Origin: Thiocystis violascens
GTDB lineage: Bacteria; Pseudomonadota; Gammaproteobacteria; Chromatiales; Chromatiaceae
Length of the DNA: 64,000 nucleotides
Direction: 5' to 3'
NCBI GenBank assembly: GCA_020721065.1
Contig: DYNM01000001.1
Coordinates: 62,001 to 126,000 of the forward strand
Of the stretch, positions 1 to 10,865 are shown piece after piece (position 1 is the stretch's first letter; each line of letters starts with the position of its first letter). The notes under the pieces are model-generated. The model saw only the letters and a list, made by a program, of their open reading frames with translations. It did no database searches and was not told the DNA's origin. The translations under genes and the position numbers were made by a program.

Positions 1-2242
<2,242 letters not shown>

Positions 2243-2245
2243 AAT

Positions 2246-2950
2246 ATGAGCAAATTGTCTTACCAAGAGCGACAGGCGAAGATCAAAACCTATTTTGATC
2301 GCACCGCTGCTGATGCGTGGTCAAAACTGACCTCGGACGCCAAAGTTAGTCGCATTCGGGAAACGGTTCGCGCCGGACGCGATGACATGCGCGGCACGTT
2401 ATTGAGCTGGCTGCCGGCTGATTTGACGGGCAAACGGTTGTTGGATGCCGGCTGCGGCACGGGATTGCTGGCAATTGAAGCGGCGCGACGCGGCGCGGAA
2501 GTGATCGCCATTGATGTTGCGCCGACGCTGATTGACATTGCCCGCGAGCGGATGCCGAGCGATTTGGGCGCGGGTTCGATCACTTTTCAAGCTGGCGATA
2601 TGCTTGATCCGGCGCACGGGCAATTTGATTATGTGGTGGCGATGGATTCGTTGATTCATTATCGCCCTGAGGATGCAGTGAAGGTGCTCGCTGGGCTGGC
2701 GCAGCGCACCAATTCCTCAATTGTGTTTACTTTTGCGCCGCGCACCGTGCCCTTGACGCTGATGCTGGCGATTGGGCGGTTGTTTCCGCGCAGCGACCGC
2801 TCACCAGCGATTGAGCCGGTGAGTGAGAAGGCGATGCGCAAACGGATCGCAGCGGATGATGAGTTGCAGGGTTGGGATGCCCAGCGCACGCGGCGCATTA
2901 TTTTGGGTTTTTACATGTCTCAGGCTTTGGAGCTGGTGCGCCAAGGTTGA
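2246..2950 (+). CDS. bchM: Magnesium protoporphyrin IX O-methyltransferase
   Basis: This SAM-dependent enzyme methylates the C13 propionate of Mg-protoporphyrin IX, directly after the chelatase step. It is a class I methyltransferase: the glycine-rich SAM motif LLDAGCGTGLLAIEAARRGA lies near residues 64-83, followed by the acidic loop VIAIDVAP. The C-terminal half carries the family-type segment TFAPRTVPLTLMLAIGRLFP. The length of 234 residues is typical. It is the third gene of the bchHLM unit. In many purple bacteria lhaA follows, but here only 60 bases separate it from puhA. Confidence 0.95.
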   Translation: MSKLSYQERQAKIKTYFDRTAADAWSKLTSDAKVSRIRETVRAGRDDMRGTLLSWLPADLTGKRLLDAGCGTGLLAIEAARRGAEVIAIDVAPTLIDIARERMPSDLGAGSITFQAGDMLDPAHGQFDYVVAMDSLIHYRPEDAVKVLAGLAQRTNSSIVFTFAPRTVPLTLMLAIGRLFPRSDRSPAIEPVSEKAMRKRIAADDELQGWDAQRTRRIILGFYMSQALELVRQG

Positions 2951-2996
2951 GATGTTTGTTCGGCCTAGCCATTTGCGGCTAGTTATTCTCAATCCT
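2944..2996 (+). promoter_or_regulatory. Intercistronic stem-loop between bchM and puhA
   Basis: A two-part hairpin can be drawn. The outer arms AGGTTGAGA and TCTCAATCCT pair with one bulge, and the inner arms CTAGCC and GGCTAG are perfect with a 6-base loop. No T-run follows, so it is unlikely to be a simple intrinsic terminator. It may be an RNA processing or stability element that sets puhA expression apart from the bch genes. That role is inference. Confidence 0.4.
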
Positions 2997-3010
2997 ACGG
3001 AGGTTATATC

Positions 3011-3790
3011 GTGTCTGCTGCCCTCACTGACTATCTTGATGTTGCCCAAATTTCGATTTGGGCGTTTTGGTTCTTTTTCGCTGGGCTGGTCTACTATTTA
3101 CACCGCGAAGACAAGCGCGAAGGGTATCCGCTGGAATCCAGTCGCACTGATCGGTCTGGTGGGCGCGTGAAAGTGGTTGGTTTCCCCGCAATGCCAACGC
3201 CAAAAACGTTTGTTCTGCCTCACAACGCTGGCACTGTTTCTGTTCCACGTCAGGAAGCAGTGGCAGCCGTCAACGCGACGCCAGCAGCACCATTTTCTGG
3301 CGCACCGCTGATTCCAAACGGTGATCCAATGCTGTCGGCATTCGGTCCGGGCGCGTCACCTGATCGGGAAAAACATCCTGATTTGACTCATGAAGGCGCA
3401 CCGAAAATCGTACCGCTGCGCGTTGCCACTGATTTCTCCATTGCTGCGCGTGATCCTGACCCACGCGGCATGACCGTCATTGGATTGGATGGCGAAGTTG
3501 GCGGCACCGTAACGGATGTGTGGGTGGATCGTTCCGAGCCACAAATTCGTTATTTAGAAATGAAAGTTGCACAAGGCGGTAAACAAGCACTGTTGCCGAT
3601 TAACTTCTGCAAATTCAATAAAAAAGCGCGTACAATCAAGGTACTAGCAATTAAAGCAGCGCATTTTGTTAATGTACCTGCATTAAGTAATCCTGATCAA
3701 ATTACGCTTTTTGAAGAAGATAAAGTATGTGCTTACTATGGTGGTGGCAAATTGTATGCCACTCCAGAACGTGCCGAGCCGCTGCTGTGA
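3011..3790 (+). CDS. puhA: Photosynthetic reaction centre H subunit
   Basis: PuhA caps the cytoplasmic face of the L/M reaction-centre core and supports proton transfer to the QB quinone. One N-terminal membrane segment (about residues 12-35, [20 protein letters not shown]) is followed by a cytoplasmic PRC-barrel domain containing [18 protein letters not shown]. The length of 259 residues is normal. The start is GTG at 3011, preceded by a strong ribosome binding site (GGAGGT, 7 bases upstream). The stop overlaps the puhB start by four bases (GTGA). GC content falls visibly from bchM into this gene. Confidence 0.97.
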   Translation: MSAALTDYLDVAQISIWAFWFFFAGLVYYLHREDKREGYPLESSRTDRSGGRVKVVGFPAMPTPKTFVLPHNAGTVSVPRQEAVAAVNATPAAPFSGAPLIPNGDPMLSAFGPGASPDREKHPDLTHEGAPKIVPLRVATDFSIAARDPDPRGMTVIGLDGEVGGTVTDVWVDRSEPQIRYLEMKVAQGGKQALLPINFCKFNKKARTIKVLAIKAAHFVNVPALSNPDQITLFEEDKVCAYYGGGKLYATPERAEPLL

Positions 3791-4404
3791 AGGAATACGA
3801 CTTCGAGCCAGTTCGAGGCTTGCCAGAACAACTTCCTCCGGGTGAGGAAGTGCTTTGGCAAGGTACGCCTAGTTGGACCGCATTGGCACAGCGTGCCTTT
3901 CATGTCCGCACCGTTGGGTTGTACTTCGCGCTGCTCGTGGTCTGGCGCATCGCCGTCGATTGGTCTAGCGACTCATCGGTGGCGAGTGCGTTATTAGGGG
4001 TGCTTTGGATCATCATTTTGGGCGCAGTCGCGGTTGGCGCACTCGCCTTGCTGGGTTGGGCGATGAGTCGCGCCACGATTTACACCATTACAAATCAACG
4101 GGTTGTAATGCGCGTTGGCGTGGCAATTCAGATGATTATGAATTTACCCTTCAAACAGATTCGCGCTGCAGATTTGAAACGTTATACCGATGGCACTGGT
4201 GATATTCCGCTGCTATTAGCAGAAACAGCGCATCCGTCATACATTATCTTTTGGCCGCATGTGCGTCCTTGGCATTTTTCGCCACCGCAGCCCATGTTGC
4301 GCACCATTCCCGATGCTGAACACGTTGCGGCACTTCTCGCGGATGCGCTTAAAGCGTATGCAGCAGAACAAGTAACGAATACGGCTGCTGATACTACTGA
4401 ATAA
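3787..4404 (+). CDS. puhB: Photosynthetic complex assembly protein PuhB
   Basis: PuhB is a membrane protein needed for efficient assembly of the reaction centre and light-harvesting core. I use the GTG at 3787, which gives 205 residues starting [20 protein letters not shown]. The longer ORF from 3727 would run about 60 bases into puhA, and its extra residues look unrelated. Two or three hydrophobic segments occur (near LYFALLVVW and [20 protein letters not shown]). They are followed by a bacterial PH-like region with [15 protein letters not shown] and a C-terminal [20 protein letters not shown], both typical of the family. Confidence 0.93.
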   Translation: MKEYDFEPVRGLPEQLPPGEEVLWQGTPSWTALAQRAFHVRTVGLYFALLVVWRIAVDWSSDSSVASALLGVLWIIILGAVAVGALALLGWAMSRATIYTITNQRVVMRVGVAIQMIMNLPFKQIRAADLKRYTDGTGDIPLLLAETAHPSYIIFWPHVRPWHFSPPQPMLRTIPDAEHVAALLADALKAYAAEQVTNTAADTTE

Positions 4405-4437
4405 CATTCAGGACTTTTTAATCAACGAGGTTTTCCA

Positions 4438-4911
4438 GTGAGTGAAGCATTTGGTCATCGTCCGTTCCCCCGGGGCGTATTGATCGCGGTCGCGTCTTTA
4501 TTGGCTTTTATCATTGTGATGATTAGCATTGCGCGATTGACGGGAATGAAAATGGATCAAGCGGCGGTCACTCCTGAAGTGCAAGCGCGTGAAATTCGTT
4601 TCCAAGATGTTCCTGACGGTGGGCTGGCGGTTTATGACGTTAATACCAGCGAATTAATTACCACCTTACCGCCAGGTGAAGGTGGTTTCATTCGCGGCGT
4701 ATTGCGCACGATGGAACGGCAACGGAAAGGTTATCATGCAACGCTTGCCGAACCTTTTCACCTAGCGCGGCGCGAAGGTGGTGATATTACATTGCGCGAT
4801 CCCATCACTAGCATTCAACTTGAATTAAAAGCCTTTGGTGCCACCAATGCAGCCGCTTTTGCAACCTTACTACCACCGCCATTAGCCCCAGCGCCGCCGC
4901 AACAACAATAG
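4438..4911 (+). CDS. puhC: Photosynthetic complex assembly protein PuhC
   Basis: PuhC is a single-pass membrane protein that aids core-complex assembly. The N-terminus (SEAFGHRPFPRGVLIAVASL) leads into one membrane helix at about residues 12-32. A periplasmic domain follows, with the family-like FQDVPDGGLAVYDV and VLRTMERQRKG. The start is GTG at 4438 with an ACGAGG ribosome binding site upstream, and the length of 157 residues is normal. It lies 33 bases after puhB. The C-terminus ends in a proline/glutamine-rich tail, probably unstructured. Confidence 0.93.
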   Translation: MSEAFGHRPFPRGVLIAVASLLAFIIVMISIARLTGMKMDQAAVTPEVQAREIRFQDVPDGGLAVYDVNTSELITTLPPGEGGFIRGVLRTMERQRKGYHATLAEPFHLARREGGDITLRDPITSIQLELKAFGATNAAAFATLLPPPLAPAPPQQQ

Positions 4912-5065
4912 TATTGTTATGCGCGAATACAAATTTAATCAGTAACTTTGTCAATTCTCGCCTCGTGTGATGCGGTGCCTTCATTCAATAATACGCATTG
5001 ACTTGCGTTAATCCTCGGCTGACACCAACTCGGTTCTGAAGCAGCACGATAGTTGGGTTTTATTC
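4912..5065 (+). other. Intergenic region between puhC and puhE
   Basis: This 154-base stretch has no credible ORF. In several purple bacteria acsF lies between puhC and puhE; nothing resembling it is present here. I see no strong terminator and no convincing promoter pair, although TTGACT near 5000 could be part of one. Confidence 0.6.
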
Positions 5066-5842
5066 ATGTCTGACTTCGGTATTCCGATCTTATTTGCCTT
5101 AGGACTATGGTGGTTTAGCACCGGCGTAGTTCTTTATGTCGATAATTTACCTGGACGAACTTTCCACTGGACCATGCTCGGCGGTGCAGCGGTGCTGGCT
5201 ATTGCAACTTTTGGCTTTGTTGTGAGCAGCGCCACCATGACTGTCGTAATGAATTATGCCGCCTTTACCTGCGGTATTGTCATTTGGGGGGTTTTAGAAA
5301 TGAGTTATTTCACTGGGTATGCAATTGGTCCACGCAAAACTCCTTGTCCCCAACATTGTTCGCATTGGCAACGGTTTGGTCTAGCCATTATGACGAGCCT
5401 GTACCATGAATTAGCCATTATGGTCACGGGGTTATTTCTCATTATTATCTCGTGGGATGAACCCAATCAAGTCGGTACTTGGACTTTTATGGTGCTGTGG
5501 TTGATGCGCTGGAGCGCCAAATTAAATTTATTCTTTGGTGTCCCTAATCTCAATGAAAACTGGTTGCCAGAACCGCTCCGCTATTTGAAAACCTATATGA
5601 TAAAACGCAGCATGAACCTGTTGTTTCCATTTTCAGTAACTGTCGCAACGGTCATTGTCGTATTGATTATTTTGAAAGCGATGACAATACAAGTGACTGA
5701 TGCTGAAGCAGTCGGGTTTATACTGGTTGCAACCTTATTAGCATTAGCCATTTTAGAACACTGGTTTTTAGTGTTACCGATTCCTGATGAAGCACTTTGG
5801 CGATGGGCGCTGCCAGCAAAACAGAGCAACCCGCACCGCTAG
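5066..5842 (+). CDS. puhE: Photosynthetic complex assembly protein PuhE
   Basis: PuhE is a polytopic membrane protein of the puh operon, also called photosynthetic complex assembly protein 2 and described as affecting pigment and complex levels. The family start is clear (FGIPILFALGLWWFSTGVVL followed by YVDNLPG). Conserved inner segments include EMSYFTGYAIGPRKTPCP and LFFGVPNLNENWLPEPLRYL. I count about seven hydrophobic segments in 258 residues, which is the usual length. It ends the visible photosynthesis cluster; dcd begins 45 bases later. Confidence 0.93.
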   Translation: MSDFGIPILFALGLWWFSTGVVLYVDNLPGRTFHWTMLGGAAVLAIATFGFVVSSATMTVVMNYAAFTCGIVIWGVLEMSYFTGYAIGPRKTPCPQHCSHWQRFGLAIMTSLYHELAIMVTGLFLIIISWDEPNQVGTWTFMVLWLMRWSAKLNLFFGVPNLNENWLPEPLRYLKTYMIKRSMNLLFPFSVTVATVIVVLIILKAMTIQVTDAEAVGFILVATLLALAILEHWFLVLPIPDEALWRWALPAKQSNPHR

Positions 5843-5887
5843 AATGTCAATTGATCACCTATTTAACTTTGGTAATGAGAAGACGCG

Positions 5888-8398
5888 ATGACGATTAAAT
5901 CTGATCGGTGGATTCGACGGATGGCTGAACAAGGAATGATTGAGCCATTTGAACCTTTTCAGGTGCGAGAAGGCGCTCACGGGCGCGTGATTTCTTATGG
6001 CACATCGAGCTATGGTTACGACGTGCGCTGCGCTGATGAATTCAAAATTTTTACCAATATCAATTCGACTATTATTGATCCAAAAAACTTTGATTCAAAT
6101 AGCTTTGTTGATTTTAAGGCTGATGTTTGCATTATTCCACCCAATTCATTTGTATTGGCGCGTACAGTCGAATACTTTCGTATTCCGCGTAATGTATTGA
6201 CCATTTGTTTAGGAAAATGTTTAACGGCAGAAACCCGAGTTGTTGATGCTGAATCTGGCGCATATCTTCCAATTGTTGATTTTGCTTTTGGTCGCACGAC
6301 CATTGGAATGCAGGATTGGCATTTGAAACCAGTTAAAGTTGGAGGATTTCTGCCGCAAGGTATTAAACCTGTTTATGAATTGACGACTAAAACTGGCTTA
6401 AAAATACAAGCGACGGCAAACCATCCTTTTCGCCAATTACATGGTTGGACAGCATTAAATCAGTTGAAACGAGGTGATCGGATTGCTGTTGCGCGTGAGA
6501 TTCCTGTTTTTGGTAAAACTCCATTGCCAGATTGGGAAGCAATTTTACTGGGTTTAATGATTTCCGAAGGGCAATGTAAAACGCCTAGTTATAGTCCGAC
6601 CTTTAGCACTGGTGACGCAGTATTGGCTGATTTAGTGAAGCACTGTGTAAAAAATGGTGGTCTGGGTGAAGTAACGTTTAATGGTCAGTATGGTTATCGT
6701 TTGGTGAATAAAGCTGGGCGGGGAGGAAAACCAGAACGCAATCGCGCTTACCAATGGCTTATTCAGTATCAATTAAATGTGACTGCTGAGAGTAAATTTG
6801 TTCCACAGGCGATCTTTATGTCGCCTAAAGAAACGACGCGCTTATTTTTAAGGGCGCTTTTTTCTGGTGATGGTGGTGTTTACCGTAGTGGCGAGGTTTT
6901 TTATATTGAGTATTACTCAAAATCACGCCGTTTAATTGAAGATGTTCATCACCTGTTGTTACGGTTTGGCATTTTATCGCTGATTCGTCACAAAATAACA
7001 GCGATTAACACAGATGCCTATCGTGTTCAAATCACAGACCGAGAACAAATACAGCGGTTTGCAAAAGAGATCGGTTTTTGGGCAGAGTCGATTAAACAGG
7101 TGCGCTTAGAACAAGAGATATTACCAGCATTCAAAGATGCGCCTCATCGGTTGCGCAGCAACTTTGATACGTTACCGCAAGCAGCTTGGGAATTGATGAA
7201 AAATGCTGTTTCATACGCAGGGACAAGCCTAAATCAGTTGGGAGTCAGCACTCGTCCGACACAATCTCTGCCGTATCCTTTAGCTAATCAAGTTGCTGTG
7301 GCTACTCAATACGATGAGCTTTCGCTTTTAGTTGATGGGCCTGTTTGGGATGTCGTCACTGATATTCAGTTTATTGGTGAAAAAGAAGTGTTTGATTTAA
7401 ACATTCCTAATGTTCACAATTTTCTAGCGAATGACATCATTGTTCATAATTCGACGTATGCACGTTGTTTTAGAGGAGATACTCGCGTTGCATTAGTAGA
7501 TGGTTCTGCGCCAACATTAGAAGAAATGGCTATTTGTGCTGAACAAGGAGAATTGTTTTGGGGCTATAGCATTGGTGCAAATGGTCGCTTGATTGTAACG
7601 CAACTCGATGCCCCTCGCTATATTGGACGCGATAGTTTAATTGAAGTGAAATTAGATAATGAGAAAAGTATCTTTGCAACACCAGATCACTTATTTATGT
7701 TGCGTGATGGACGCTGGATGACTGCTGGTGAGCTGAAACCTGGGGCTTCGTTAATGCCATTATATCGGCAACTCGCACGAGGTTATGAAATGGTTTATCA
7801 GCCGTTAAGCGGTGATTTATATCCTACGCATCGTTTAGCAGATGAATGGAGTTTGCGTCATGGTTTGTATCAAGACGAACCTAAAACTCATCGTCATATA
7901 GAACATGCACGACAAGGTGAACGAATGAAAGCGGTTTGGGAACGTAGTCCAGATAGACATCTGCGTCAGGCTGAACTTGCCAGTCTGTTAAACTGTGATC
8001 GCACTGTATTCAGACGTTTTCCGCATATCATTGATTCATTTCGTGGACACAAAACCGCAGAAAAACAAAATCATAAAGTGGTTTCTGTACGACCGATTAC
8101 AGGCGACCATGATGTTTTTTGTTTAACTGTTCCTGAAGCAGGTAATTTCGCACTAGATAACGGTGTTTTTGTTCACAATTGCGGCATTATTGTGAATGTA
8201 ACGCCTTTAGAACCGGAATGGGAAGGACACGTCACTTTAGAGTTTTCTAATACTACGCCATTACCTGCTAAAATTTATGCCAATGAAGGTATCGCACAAA
8301 TTTTATTTTTTGAATCTGATGAAATTTGCGCAACATCTTATAAAGATCGCAATGGCAAATATCAAGGACAACGCGGCGTCACCTTACCAAAATCGTGA
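5888..8398 (+). CDS. dcd: dCTP deaminase precursor with two inteins
   Basis: The spliced enzyme deaminates dCTP to dUTP for thymidylate synthesis. The 836-residue ORF resolves into extein 1-110 (ending LGK), intein 111-521, extein 522-526 (STYAR), intein 527-764, and extein 765-836 (starting [16 protein letters not shown]). Joining the exteins gives a 187-residue Dcd with the expected junction GKSTYARCGIIVN. In E. coli Dcd the matching Ser111 and Arg115 are catalytic; the Glu138 equivalent is in VTLEFSN. So both inteins flank the catalytic loop. The reading frame is intact throughout, which argues against a pseudogene. The gene overlaps the next one by four bases. Activity requires both splicing events, which I infer from motifs and have not shown. 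Confidence 0.96.
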   Translation: MTIKSDRWIRRMAEQGMIEPFEPFQVREGAHGRVISYGTSSYGYDVRCADEFKIFTNINSTIIDPKNFDSNSFVDFKADVCIIPPNSFVLARTVEYFRIPRNVLTICLGKCLTAETRVVDAESGAYLPIVDFAFGRTTIGMQDWHLKPVKVGGFLPQGIKPVYELTTKTGLKIQATANHPFRQLHGWTALNQLKRGDRIAVAREIPVFGKTPLPDWEAILLGLMISEGQCKTPSYSPTFSTGDAVLADLVKHCVKNGGLGEVTFNGQYGYRLVNKAGRGGKPERNRAYQWLIQYQLNVTAESKFVPQAIFMSPKETTRLFLRALFSGDGGVYRSGEVFYIEYYSKSRRLIEDVHHLLLRFGILSLIRHKITAINTDAYRVQITDREQIQRFAKEIGFWAESIKQVRLEQEILPAFKDAPHRLRSNFDTLPQAAWELMKNAVSYAGTSLNQLGVSTRPTQSLPYPLANQVAVATQYDELSLLVDGPVWDVVTDIQFIGEKEVFDLNIPNVHNFLANDIIVHNSTYARCFRGDTRVALVDGSAPTLEEMAICAEQGELFWGYSIGANGRLIVTQLDAPRYIGRDSLIEVKLDNEKSIFATPDHLFMLRDGRWMTAGELKPGASLMPLYRQLARGYEMVYQPLSGDLYPTHRLADEWSLRHGLYQDEPKTHRHIEHARQGERMKAVWERSPDRHLRQAELASLLNCDRTVFRRFPHIIDSFRGHKTAEKQNHKVVSVRPITGDHDVFCLTVPEAGNFALDNGVFVHNCGIIVNVTPLEPEWEGHVTLEFSNTTPLPAKIYANEGIAQILFFESDEICATSYKDRNGKYQGQRGVTLPKS
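6218..7450 (+). mobile_element. Intein 1 in Dcd, 411 aa, with LAGLIDADG endonuclease
   Basis: It starts with Cys1 ([10 protein letters not shown]), has the block B motif TANH at intein residues 66-69, and ends [20 protein letters not shown] before the +1 extein residue Ser. All splicing residues (Cys1, Thr-x-x-His, penultimate His, terminal Asn, Ser+1) are present, so splicing should work. Two LAGLIDADG-type helices are visible, LLGLMISEG (110-118) and [10 protein letters not shown] (211-220), with the acidic positions Glu and Asp kept. This suggests a homing endonuclease that may still be active. Its base composition is AT-richer than the bch genes but similar to the neighbouring puh genes. 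Confidence 0.95.
7466..8179 (+). mobile_element. Intein 2 in Dcd, 238 aa
   Basis: It starts with Cys1 ([10 protein letters not shown]), has block B motif TPDH at intein residues 72-75, and ends [23 protein letters not shown] before Cys+1. It is much shorter than intein 1 and shares no evident relatedness with it outside the splicing blocks. The central 100 residues (including [15 protein letters not shown] and [13 protein letters not shown]) contain no LAGLIDADG motif. They may be the remains of an HNH-type endonuclease, but I cannot identify an intact H-N-H signature. Splicing residues look complete. Confidence 0.92.
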
Positions 8399-9180
8399 AC
8401 ACGACCGTAACATCTGGAGCATTTGATCGCTCCACCCGCTTGTTTATTATTCTCGGCGGTTTTTTCATTTGTAACGCGCTGATTGCTGAATTCGTTGGCG
8501 TCAAAATTTTTGCGCTTGAAGCAACACTCGGTTTACCACCTGTTCATTGGCAACTGTTACAACAAACCGGTTCTTTAAACTTCACCGCTGGGGTGTTGTT
8601 ATGGCCGGTCGTTTTTGTGATGACCGATGTCATTAACGAATACTACGGACAACGCGGAGTACGCTTTCTTTCTTATTTAACTGTGGGCTTGATTGTCTAT
8701 GCGTTTGTATTCGCTTATCTTGCCATTGAATTAGTGCCAGCCGATTGGTGGGTGACAACTCAGGCTGATCATGGAGTGCCAGATATGCAGGCAGCATTTC
8801 GGGCAATTTTTGGGCAAGGGTTGTGGATTATTATTGGTTCAGTCGTTGCATTTTTAGTAGGGCAATTATTAGACGTTGCGTTATTTCAAGCCATTCGGCG
8901 CGTTACTGGACAACGTTATTTGTGGCTGCGGGCAACCGGATCAACTTTTGTTTCACAACTCGTCGATAGTGTTGTCGTTTTGTACATTGCATTTGTATTA
9001 GGTCCGCAGCAATGGTCGATTGATTTATTTTTGGCGGTTGCTATAGTCAATTATGCTTATAAAGTTGTGATCGCGCTTTTATTAACGCCGCTGCTTTATT
9101 TGGTTCACGCCATAATTGATCGTTATTTGGGGGCAAGTTTTGCGGCGGCGCAACAGGAAAATTGCTCCAAAGTGGTCTAA
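8395..9180 (+). CDS. yhhQ: Queuosine precursor transporter (YhhQ/VUT family)
   Basis: This is an inner-membrane transporter for 7-deazaguanine queuosine precursors. The conserved segments [20 protein letters not shown] and [15 protein letters not shown] are both present, within about six hydrophobic helices over 261 residues. It starts at GTG 8395, overlapping the dcd stop by four bases, so translation is coupled to the intein-bearing dcd. The family was earlier annotated as a vitamin uptake or integral membrane protein. The substrate is assigned from family knowledge, not from context. Confidence 0.88.
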   Translation: MNTTVTSGAFDRSTRLFIILGGFFICNALIAEFVGVKIFALEATLGLPPVHWQLLQQTGSLNFTAGVLLWPVVFVMTDVINEYYGQRGVRFLSYLTVGLIVYAFVFAYLAIELVPADWWVTTQADHGVPDMQAAFRAIFGQGLWIIIGSVVAFLVGQLLDVALFQAIRRVTGQRYLWLRATGSTFVSQLVDSVVVLYIAFVLGPQQWSIDLFLAVAIVNYAYKVVIALLLTPLLYLVHAIIDRYLGASFAAAQQENCSKVV

Positions 9181-9219
9181 ACTCAATAACAAGTGGAACC
9201 AAAGTTGAGGAGCACGCTC

Positions 9220-9453
9220 ATGTTACTTTCTGGTGTCAATCAGGTGGGAATGCGCGGGTTGCAATACGGTATGGAAGGCTTGCGCCAAGACGCGACTGAA
9301 CTTGCGGATGCACGTCAATTAGAGGGCAATGCGGATAACATTGCTCCGCCATTACTGGATGAAAATCTACAGTTGCAACAATTGCAATCCGCAGCAAAAG
9401 TGATTGATGTGGGCACTGAAGTATTTAGAACCACAATTGATATTACTGCTTAA
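9220..9453 (+). CDS. Small conserved-looking protein of unknown function, 77 aa
   Basis: I do not recognise the function. I use ATG at 9220, preceded by TTGAGGAG, rather than the upstream GTG at 9193, because the ribosome binding site fits the ATG. The start MLLSGVNQVGMRGLQYGMEG, followed by a helix-rich, alanine- and glutamine-rich body, recalls the N-terminal helix of flagellar rod/hook proteins and small proteins derived from it. That resemblance is weak. No signal peptide or cysteine motif is present. It lies alone between yhhQ and the znuA-like gene. Confidence 0.6.
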   Translation: MLLSGVNQVGMRGLQYGMEGLRQDATELADARQLEGNADNIAPPLLDENLQLQQLQSAAKVIDVGTEVFRTTIDITA

Positions 9454-9477
9454 TCCATCACAACACAGATTGAAAAA

Positions 9478-10347
9478 ATGACGTTTCGACTGTTTTATTT
9501 ATTCTGTTTATTGATTCCATTTGCGGCACACGCAGAGCCGCTGCACGTTTTTGTCAGCGTGTTGCCGCAGCAAATGATGGTTGAACGTGTCGGCGGGGCG
9601 CATGTCATCGCGGAAACGTTGGTCAAACCCGGCTCTAGTCCGCACACCTACGAACCGACGCCCAGTCAAATTGCGCGATTGGCGCAAGCGGATTTGTACG
9701 TTCACATCGGGATGCCGTTTGAAGCCGCGTGGCTGCCGCGCATTCAAGCGATCAATCCGACCTTGCATTTGCTGGATGTGCGCTTGGGTATCGCGCTGCG
9801 TCCGCTTGCCGCGCATTCGCACGATGAGGACGCAGCAGCGGCGCACGATCACACGGCGCTTGATCCGCACATTTGGACGAATCCGCTGCTGGTCAAGCAG
9901 ATCGCAGCGACGCTGGAAACCACGCTCGCCGCGCTCGACCCCGCTCACGCTGCCGACTATCGCGCCAATCTCACTAATTTTATCAATGAGTTAGATGCAC
10001 TTGACCGCGATATCCGCGCCGAATTAGCCAGCGTCACTGCCCGTCGGTTCATGGTCTTTCATCCGGCGTGGGGCTATTTCGCTGCCGCGTATGGGCTGGA
10101 GCAGGTTCCAATTGAATTGAGCGGCAAGGAACCCAGCGCCCAACGCTTGGCGGCGTTGATCGAACAGGCGCAACGCGAAGGCGTGCGCGTGATCATCGTC
10201 CAGCCGCAATTTCCGCGTAAAGCGGCGGCGCAAGTTGCGCAAGCGATTGATGGCACAGTAGAAAGTGTTGATCCACTGGCCGCCGAATACTTCGCCACCC
10301 TGCGCCAGCTCGCCCATCTCATCGCTCACTCGGCACCGCAACCATGA
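9478..10347 (+). CDS. znuA: Zinc-type metal ABC transporter substrate-binding protein (ZnuA-like)
   Basis: This is a periplasmic binding protein for zinc or a similar divalent metal (cluster A-I). An N-terminal signal peptide (about residues 1-19, ending AHA) is followed by the family segments KPGSSPHTYEPTPSQIARL and DPHIWTNP. Between them is a short His/Asp-rich loop (HSHDEDAAAAHDH), which in ZnuA proteins binds metal near the pocket. The second lobe has RFMVFHPAWGYFAAAYGL. The length is 289 residues. No permease or ATPase gene is adjacent; the stop overlaps moaB by four bases. Mn or Fe specificity cannot be excluded. Confidence 0.88.
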   Translation: MTFRLFYLFCLLIPFAAHAEPLHVFVSVLPQQMMVERVGGAHVIAETLVKPGSSPHTYEPTPSQIARLAQADLYVHIGMPFEAAWLPRIQAINPTLHLLDVRLGIALRPLAAHSHDEDAAAAHDHTALDPHIWTNPLLVKQIAATLETTLAALDPAHAADYRANLTNFINELDALDRDIRAELASVTARRFMVFHPAWGYFAAAYGLEQVPIELSGKEPSAQRLAALIEQAQREGVRVIIVQPQFPRKAAAQVAQAIDGTVESVDPLAAEYFATLRQLAHLIAHSAPQP

Positions 10348-10862
10348 ACGACCGCACCTTTCTTCCGCTCAATCTCGCTGTGCTCACCGTCTCCGATAGT
10401 CGCACCGAAGAACAAGACACCTCGGGACACTTTCTCAAACACGCCGCCGAAGCTGCCGGTCATCGCGTGGTCGCCAAAAACATCATCCGCGATGACATTT
10501 ACCAATTGCGGGCGGTGTATTCGCGCTGGATCGCAGATGCCGCCGTTCACGTCATCATCAGCTCCGGTGGCACCGGCATCACCGGTCGTGACTGCACCCC
10601 GGAAGCGGTGAAACCGTTGCTAGATAAAGAGATTGCAGGTTTTGGCGAGCTTTTTCGGCAGGTGTCATTGACCGAAATCGGCACTTCCACCGTGCAATCT
10701 CGCGCCTTTGGCGGCGTGGCAAACGGCACCTTCATCTTCTGTTTACCCGGCTCGCCCGGCGCGTGTCGCACTGCGTGGGAGCAGATTTTGCTGCCGCAAT
10801 TAGACAACCGCACCCGTCCCTGCAACTTCGCGCAATTGATCCCGCGCCTGCTTGAGCACTGA
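10344..10862 (+). CDS. moaB: Molybdenum cofactor biosynthesis protein B
   Basis: This MoaB/MogA-fold protein is linked to adenylylation of molybdopterin in cofactor synthesis. The motif SSGGTGITGRDCTPEAV is diagnostic, and LAVLTVSDSRTEEQDTSG marks the N-terminus. The C-terminal FCLPGSPGACRTAWEQIL and FAQLIPRLL fit MoaB. The length of 172 residues is usual. ATG at 10344 overlaps the znuA-like stop (ATGA). It starts a run moaB-moeA-moaD; moaA, moaC and moaE are not in the window. Confidence 0.95.
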   Translation: MNDRTFLPLNLAVLTVSDSRTEEQDTSGHFLKHAAEAAGHRVVAKNIIRDDIYQLRAVYSRWIADAAVHVIISSGGTGITGRDCTPEAVKPLLDKEIAGFGELFRQVSLTEIGTSTVQSRAFGGVANGTFIFCLPGSPGACRTAWEQILLPQLDNRTRPCNFAQLIPRLLEH

Positions 10863-10865
10863 AAA

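Noticed and set aside
3727-3786. Upstream start of PuhB at 3727
   Set aside because: It would overlap puhA by 64 bases; the GTG at 3787 gives the usual four-base overlap and protein length.
5888-8398. dcd as a pseudogene or a fusion with unrelated domains
   Set aside because: The frame is open throughout and both insertions have complete intein borders; removing them restores a normal-length Dcd with the conserved active-site sequence.
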